Notes under the pieces: model-generated
What the model saw: only the letters and a program-made list of their open reading frames with translations
What the model was told of the DNA's origin: nothing
Databases searched by the model: none
Source of the DNA: UBA710 sp051656785
GTDB taxonomy: Bacteria > Bacillota_I > Bacilli_A > Mycoplasmatales > Metamycoplasmataceae
DNA length: 64,000 nucleotides
Reading direction: 5' to 3'
Assembly (NCBI GenBank): GCA_051656785.1
Contig: JBOFJK010000002.1
Span: 1 to 64,000 of the forward strand
Made by a program: the position numbers and the translations under genes
In this document: piece by piece, positions 58,401 through 64,000 of the stretch
How positions within the stretch are numbered: the stretch's first letter is position 1
Layout: each line of letters starts with the position of its first letter

Positions 58401-58577
58401 AAAAAAATCATTACCAAATTTTTTAGCCACATCAAATGAATTAACATTATTTATATTGGAAAATAGGCAAGGGTCATTTATTGAAATATTTAGCAAATTA
58501 TTTAATAGTTTCTTATAACTTTTAGTGCTATAAGTTGCTGATTTATTTTCTTTACTATTACTTTTATTTATATTCAT
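55380..58577 (-). CDS. SF1 (COG1112-like) helicase with degenerate nuclease-like tail
   Basis: 1065 residues, paralogous to the protein at 8091-12236. Shared N-terminal features include WPLH, APLFF and LGFFEPTGG. Helicase motifs: GPPGTGKSQ at 356-364, LDESS near 664, GDDQQMQPT, KNYRS, IQGDEADLVIM and NVAISRAKSK. The gap between motifs I and II is ~300 residues, half that of the paralogue. The tail keeps the Vsr/MTES_1575-like layout (IDLAIID, FLIDNF, VDRDLKNFLL, KYPVIKINEMNW), but the E-x-D/K element reads LIDNF. Start ATG 58577 (MNINKSN). Likely acts on nucleic acid; the tail may be inactive. Confidence 0.78.
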
Positions 58578-58624
58578 TTAAAAATATTATACATAATAAA
58601 ATGAATAAGTTATAATTAAGGAAC

Positions 58625-59203
58625 GTGAAAAACCAACTAGTTATAAGAGATGTTTCCCTTGCAGGAATTTTAATGGGATCAATAACTATTTTGAATTTAT
58701 TTTTCTCATTTTTTCCAATCTTCATGGGATATACAATAAGTTTTTTTATTATCCCATTTTCATTTGGATTAATTATTCTGAAATCATTTACAGTAAGGAG
58801 TTTATTTTTCATTTTTACACCACTCATTTTGATAATTGCACCTAATATTTTTCTAATCAATATTTGACAAGGTTTTGTTGAGTATTTTCTAGCAATTTGA
58901 TGTTTTTTTCCTTTGTTATTTTGCAGTAGAATAGTTGATTATTTAAATTTAAAAAATTATGGTAATTCAACAAAACTTTTTATATTTTTAACGATATTTA
59001 TAACTTGCTGAATAGTGAAATTATTTCTCCACATTCTTGCCGGTTATTTTTGATGAACAAATAGAAATTGGCTAGGTTCCTTTTTAGTAAATTGACCTAT
59101 TATTATTTTTAATATTCTATTTACAATGCCTATTTTTATAATTATTTTTAACAGAACAATCACAATATCTTCAACTTACTATTTAAACATTTGAAATGAT
59201 TAG
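58625..59203 (+). CDS. ECF transporter S component-like membrane protein
   Basis: 192 residues with about six membrane helices. FFIIPFSFGLIILKS, VEYFLAIWCFF and the KLFLHILAGYFWWTNRNW region, with an aromatic, His-containing loop before the last helices, resemble the ThiT/thiamine group of energy-coupling factor S components, but the vitamin is not certain. Trp codons are mostly TGA with one TGG. GTG start. Divergent from the helicase gene and followed after 39 bases by lysS. Confidence 0.6.
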
Positions 59204-59242
59204 AAATTATATTATAATTAAACTAATAAATGGGGGTTGAGA

Positions 59243-60703
59243 ATGAGAAAATTCACAGAACAAGAAAATATTCGTAGAAAAAAAATATTGGATAATCAAA
59301 AGAAGGGTATTGCAAACTACCTAAAGAAACAAGATATAACACATACAATCAAGGATTTGATTGAAGGATTTTCCTTGTTTAACAAAGAAGAGTTAGAGAA
59401 CAAAAATGAAATAGTTTCAACATATGGAAGAATAATGTTTAAAAGGGGTCCTTTTGTTGAAATAAAACTAGAAAATTTCTTTGTGCAAATTTATGTTAAT
59501 AAAAAAATAGATGATGAAATGTTTGAATTCATGGATAACTTAGATATTGGTGACATTATTTGATTAAAAGGTACATTAATGAAAACGATGACTAATGAGT
59601 TGGCTATTAAATTAACAGAATTAAAACTACTATCTAAATCCCTAAAAGTTTTACCTGAAAAGTTTCATGGCCTTGTTGATGTTGAAGAAAGATATAGACG
59701 TAGGTATGTTGATTTGATTGCTAATGAGCATGTTAGACAAATATTTATTGATAGAACAAAAATAATAAAAGGTGTTAGAAAATTTTTTGATGATAGAGGT
59801 TACTTGGAAGTTGACACCCCTATTTTGTCAACTGTTTCATGTGGAGCAGCAGCCAAACCATTTATAACACATCATAATGCATTAGATATGGATTTATCAT
59901 TAAGAATTGCAACTGAATTACCATTGAAAAGATTAATAGTCGGTGATCTTGGAAGAGTTTATGAAATTGGTAGATTATTTAGAAATGAAGGGATAGATAC
60001 TACTCATAATCCTGAATTCACTACAATTGAATTTTATGAAGCTAATTCTGATATGTGAGAAATGATGCATTACACCGAAGAACTGTTTAGATCAATAGGA
60101 AAAATTCTTAATAGAGAGAAATTCGAATACCAAGGTGTTAAATTAGATTTTTCAAAGAAATTTGATGTAATTGAAATGAGTGAGGCCGTTTCTAAGATTA
60201 CAAAGTTTGATGTAAAGAAAGCTGATGAAAAAAAAATAATTGATTTTGTTGAAAAAGCTGGTTGAAAAATTGAACCTTTTTATAAAAAAGGTCATTTAAT
60301 TAATTTGATTTTTGAAGAGAAAATTGAAAGCACATTAATTAATCCTACATTTGTATATGGACACCCAATTGAAATATCTCCATTCGCCGTTAAAAGTAGT
60401 GAAGATCCTAACTTTACAGAAAGAGCAGAACTATTTATAAATGGTAGAGAGTATGCAAATATGTTTACAGAATTGAGCGATCCTATTGATCAATTAGAAA
60501 GATTTCAGAATCAACTTATTGAAAGTAAAACTGGAAATGAAGAAGCTAATGATATCGATTGAGACTTTGTAGAAGCTTTAGAATATGGAATGCCCCCTGC
60601 TGGTGGATGTGGTATTGGAATCGACAGATTAGTAATGTTATTTACTGGACAAACATCTATAAGGGAGGTGTTACTATTTCCACACATGAAAAACAAGATG
60701 TAA
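59243..60703 (+). CDS. lysS: lysyl-tRNA synthetase (class II)
   Basis: 486 residues. N-terminal OB-fold anticodon domain (VSTYGRIMFKRG), then the class II core: RRRYVDLIAN, FRNEGIDTTHNPEFTTIEFYEA as motif 2 and GGCGIGIDRLVMLFTG as motif 3, ending IREVLLFPHMK. ATG 59243 is preceded by GGGGG. Several TGA Trp. The 3' end carries an AAGGGAGGTG within the IREVL codons that may serve as ribosome-binding site of the next gene. Confidence 0.96.
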
Positions 60704-61551
60704 TTTTGAATAATGATGTTGAATATAAAAATACTAAACTTTTTGTCTTTGAACTAAAGGGCATTTTATTAAATAAAAAAGGCACTATGGATGAAAGTAC
60801 AATAAATGAAATTAAACAAATATATAAAAGTAAGAATTTAATTGCAATAGTTAGCAATAGAAGTTATGGTGAATCTCTTGAACAATTAGAACCTATTAAA
60901 AATTACTATCATTTCTTTGTTGCAAACAATGGTGCAGTATTGGTTGATAATATTAGGAAAGAACTTCTAAAAACTCCAAAAACGATAAATTTTGAATTTA
61001 TTAATAATATTTTAAGAGATGTTAAATTAATTGGTGGGGCTGTCCAAATGATTACAAGTAAGAAAGTATATATTAATTCATATATTAACTTCTTGAAAAG
61101 TGATAAATGATTATCTGAAGACTTGAAGAAGAAATATATTTTGTCATTCCCAAATTATACACCAGTAATGATAGTTAAAAAGAGTGAAGTAATTCAACTT
61201 ACTTTAATAATAAATCCTGATTTAATTTCTGAACTATTGAATTACTTACAAAAATTTTATAATTTTGATTATTTATTTAGAATATCATCTGATATTACTT
61301 TAGATATTAATCTTGAGGGAGTAAATAAATATGAAGGCATTAAAACAATTGCTATGTTGTATAATTTAAAGAAAAATAATATTTATTGTTTCGGCGATTC
61401 AATAACTGATTTTGAATTGATGAAAAATATCAAAAACTCTTATGCAAAAGAAACGTCAAACTCTATCATTAGAGATTTAGCTAAAAATATTATTTATGTA
61501 AATAAAAAAAACACTTTTGCTCAAGAGTTAAAGAAGATAATGAAAAAATAA
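60676..61551 (+). CDS. HAD-superfamily (Cof-type) protein with altered catalytic motif
   Basis: About 291 residues of Cof-type HAD fold. Motif I, normally F-D-x-D-G-T-L, reads FELKGILL with Glu26 and Lys28; motif II Ser is in VSNRS; motif IV GDSITDFELMK near 239 is kept. Loss of the nucleophile Asp suggests no ordinary phosphatase activity. The start is uncertain: ATT 60676 lies seven bases after a strong AAGGGAGGTG inside lysS; TTG 60706 is an alternative without a ribosome-binding site. One TGA Trp. Confidence 0.7.
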
Positions 61552-61562
61552 CATTAAAGTTT

Positions 61563-61904
61563 TTATTTTTTAGAATAATGATTTTCAATTGGTGATGGAA
61601 TAATGTGTATGTGAGTGTGATAAACTTCTTGTCCTGAAGAATGTTCATTATTCACAATTAATTTAAATCCATCAACATTTAATTTTTTAATTTCTTTTAA
61701 AGCTAATTTTCTAGCAATAGAAAAACAATATTTTAAATCTTTGTCCTTAATAGTAATTAGGTTTCTTGAGTATTTTTTAGGAACAACAAGAAAATGACCA
61801 TTTTGCACTGGTTCAATTGTATAAAAAGCAATTACTCTTTTGTTTTCAAAAAGAATTTTAGCTTTGATTTTTTTGTTAATAATGTTAAGAAAAAGCTTAT
61901 CCAT
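61563..61904 (-). CDS. hinT: HIT-family protein (HinT-like)
   Basis: 113 residues. Histidine triad HTHIH at residues 96-100 in YHTHIHIIPSP; NGHFLVVPKKY and DGFKLIVNNEHSSGQEV are the other family blocks. HinT proteins hydrolyse nucleoside phosphoramidates. It overlaps the stop of the lipoprotein gene by one base and is last in a minus-strand operon. The context matches the P80-P60-HinT locus described for M. hominis and relatives. Confidence 0.92.
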   Translation of the reverse strand: MDKLFLNIINKKIKAKILFENKRVIAFYTIEPVQNGHFLVVPKKYSRNLITIKDKDLKYCFSIARKLALKEIKKLNVDGFKLIVNNEHSSGQEVYHTHIHIIPSPIENHYSKK

Positions 61905-63826
61905 TATTCACTTTCATTTTTAAGTTTAGGAGTTGCATAATCAGGTTTTTTATCTAAGTGAAGAATTCCTAAATCTTTTAAGATATCATTCACTTCTTTT
62001 ATTTGACCAGGCCTAATAGATACATCATTTAGAACTAAATATGATTTAATTTCTTTCAATAATTCTTCATCATCATTCATATATAAAGAAAAAGCTAGTC
62101 TTCTTAGGTTATTAGAATCATTTTTATTTCAAGGAGTTCCATTCATAGTAAATTTACCAATCGCTTTTCTGGCACCATTAATTTCCTTAACTTCCTTAAC
62201 ACCATTACCATCAACTGCTCAATCAAATTCTGGTAGCAGTCTTATATAATAAGAAACATTTAATTTACTATCTACAATTGGATCTACACCATATACTTGT
62301 TGCTTACCAAATGGTGTATTTGTATTTATATTAGTAAAATATAGAGTGCTAGATAATTCAGAAACAATATTTGCTTCTATTGGATTAGTTGTTTGATTTC
62401 ATGTAACAATTACATTATATGGATAATCAACAAAACCATCAGGATGATCGTAACTATATGTCATTTTTAATTCAATCGCCTGTTGTGTTGAGGTCAATAT
62501 GGGAGTAATATCTAGTAATTTTCATGTGTTCAATCCTTCAATATAAGAATGGTCAGCATTAAATGGTTCATTTTTATCACCAATAATTAAATCAGTAATT
62601 AATATTTGTTCTGATTTCTTACGAGTTACATTAGTATTATTTATAATGGAAATTTTAGGTAGAGAAACCTCGGCGCCTAATTTTTCAATTTTTTCTCTTT
62701 TGCTTAATGTATCATAAGAAACAAATTGATTAGTTTGGTAATTAAATATACCTGATGTTTCTTTTCCAAATCTTCTAATCGCATCTTCATTTGTACTTAA
62801 GGCACCATTTCCAGATGTTGAAGAAATTTCAATTGAAGAATTATAACCATAAAAATTAATAGCATCATTATTAAAAAGTACATCTTCTGATTTAACTAAT
62901 AAATCAGGAGAAAAAATTCTTTTAGGAGATGAAGTAGTACCAACTTGTTCACCTTCTCATAATTCCATATAGTTTTTAGGAGATGTTATTTTTCTATTAG
63001 TTCAATTTTCAATTTTACTTCTTTCTTCTGAACTAAAGTTTCATCTAATTCTTGGTGTTTTTGCAACTAAATATTTTTCTAAGAAATAAGTAGGACTATT
63101 TATGTCAAAACTTGTTGCATTTCAATATTCTAATGTGTTGATATTACCATCAATTATTTTATTGTAATCTGTTCCCCTTTGTATCATGTCACTAGTTGAA
63201 GATGTGAAATAAAACTCAGCAATAGTCATATTTAATAATTGTGTTTGAATTCCTGTTTGAATAATTTTATAAAGTAAATTAAAATCTTTTTTAAATTGAG
63301 GAAGAGGAGTTGTTAAAGATGAATAAGCAAATTTAGGTTCGAAATCCGAGTAAATAGTTTCATTATCTAAAGATAAATCTTTCTCAACCCAAATTTGCTT
63401 TTGTTCTCTAAAATAATTTATATCACTTGACGTTTTTCAAGCAGTATAAAATGTATATGCATCAAATAAGTGATCAAATATTTCAGTTGTAATTTCATCT
63501 CCTGTTTTTCCATTAATTATTATTGATGAAGGAATTGGTTTAAGATCTAATAAATGTTCTTTTATGATTTCCTTATTTCTTTTAAAATCTTCAGAGTTAA
63601 CATCAGCCGTTGGGTTTAAGGATTTTAAATATAATTCAGCATAAGCATCTCTAGCTCAAAAATTGATGTATACTTCTTTTGCTGCATCAGAAGTTAAACT
63701 TTCTAATTGTTGTGCCAAATTATCATCTAATGAATTAACTGTTGAACAAGAAATGAAAGATGTTGCTACAACAGGTAAAGTTACTATTGATGAAGACATT
63801 AAAAACATTTTCTTAAAAAATAACAT
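61904..63826 (-). CDS. large lipoprotein, P60-like
   Basis: 640 residues. The N-terminus MLFFKKMFLMSSS is basic then hydrophobic and ends at a lipobox SFISCS with Cys27. The mature part is soluble, beta-rich, with many TGA Trp codons and one TGG. No enzyme motif recognised. AAGGAG precedes ATG 63826. Position directly before a HIT gene and after a probable membrane protein suggests the P60 lipoprotein of the hominis-group HinT locus; this is by synteny, not by sequence recall. Confidence 0.75.
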
Positions 63827-64000
63827 TATTTTTTACTCCTTATATTTTCTGCATAGAAAAATAAATTCTTTGTTGTAACTTGTACTGAAATTAAAGAACG
63901 TAATTTGTCATCAAATTGTGATTCAATAAGTAAATAACCTTCTAGACTTCCATTTTCATATTTTGAATCATTCATAAATTGAAGATTAATTACTCCTGTT
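63826..64000 (-). CDS. 3' end of an unknown gene, P80-like by position (partial)
   Basis: Only the last 57 codons lie in the window; the gene continues beyond 64000. Its stop overlaps the ATG of the lipoprotein gene (TAATG), so both belong to one operon. The visible part is soluble, with SLEGYLLIESQFDD and KLRSLISVQV. In related loci the P80 membrane protein occupies this place. Confidence 0.6.
   Translation of the reverse strand, partial: TGVINLQFMNDSKYENGSLEGYLLIESQFDDKLRSLISVQVTTKNLFFYAENIRSKK

Noticed and set aside
1..64000. CRISPR array, insertion sequence, integrase or phage genes
   Set aside because: No regularly spaced repeats, transposase motifs or att-like repeats were seen; the only tandem repeat is inside the Q/N-rich gene.

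Overview
The window is AT-rich and reads with the Mollicutes genetic code (translation table 4). In-frame TGA sits at conserved Trp positions in almost every housekeeping gene and TGG is rare. Only release factor 1 (prfA) is seen, no cell-wall genes appear, and glycolysis, lipoproteins and GatCAB fit a mycoplasma. A HIT-family gene downstream of a lipoprotein gene resembles the P80-P60-HinT locus of hominis-group mycoplasmas, so I favour that group; no rRNA is present to confirm it. All gene ends below were rebuilt by reading through TGA, so many genes are longer than standard-code ORFs would suggest.

Layout. 0-7.7 kb: two small unknown genes, gyrB, two LicA/choline-kinase-like genes flanking an FNT-type transporter, rpmB, a UPF0154 protein, a glycosyltransferase and a 66-aa unknown. 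7.65-8.09 kb: the only gene-free stretch over 300 bases, holding a probable small RNA with its own promoter and terminator. 8.1-12.2 kb: a 1381-aa SF1 helicase with a C-terminal nuclease-like domain. 12.3-22.1 kb: dps, ruvX-alaS, pyk, prmC-prfA, gltX, gapA. 22.2-27.5 kb: recU, hup, der-cmk, dnaJ and a Q/N-rich repeat protein. 27.7-35.5 kb: tRNA-Thr, then a long co-directional run acpS-plsC-scpA-scpB-rluD-like-gatCAB-yihY with start/stop overlaps. 35.5-45.2 kb (minus): secA, tig, tRNA-Arg, uvrC, a thioredoxin-like gene, a membrane protein and an RNase J-like protein without its metal ligands. 45.4-55.4 kb: nrnA, fba, a lipoprotein nuclease, rpmE, a phosphohexomutase, galE, rnjA, def, serS and a coaX-like gene. 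55.4-58.6 kb: a second, shorter helicase-nuclease paralogue. 58.6-64 kb: an ECF S-component-like membrane protein, lysS, a degenerate HAD protein, and the HIT/lipoprotein locus running off the window edge.

The genes mainly serve translation (five aminoacyl-tRNA synthetases, GatCAB, RF1, PrmC, Def), protein export and folding (SecA, trigger factor, DnaJ), chromosome maintenance (GyrB, ScpAB, HU, RecU, RuvX, UvrC), RNA turnover (RNase J pair, NrnA) and glycolysis (GapA, Pyk, Fba). The most unusual content is a pair of divergent COG1112-like helicases with nuclease-like tails, several proteins that keep a family fold but have lost catalytic residues (RNase J-like, HAD, CoaX-like, possibly UvrC), an orphan small RNA, and a prion-like repeat protein beside dnaJ. 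No CRISPR array, insertion sequence, phage or rRNA operon was seen.
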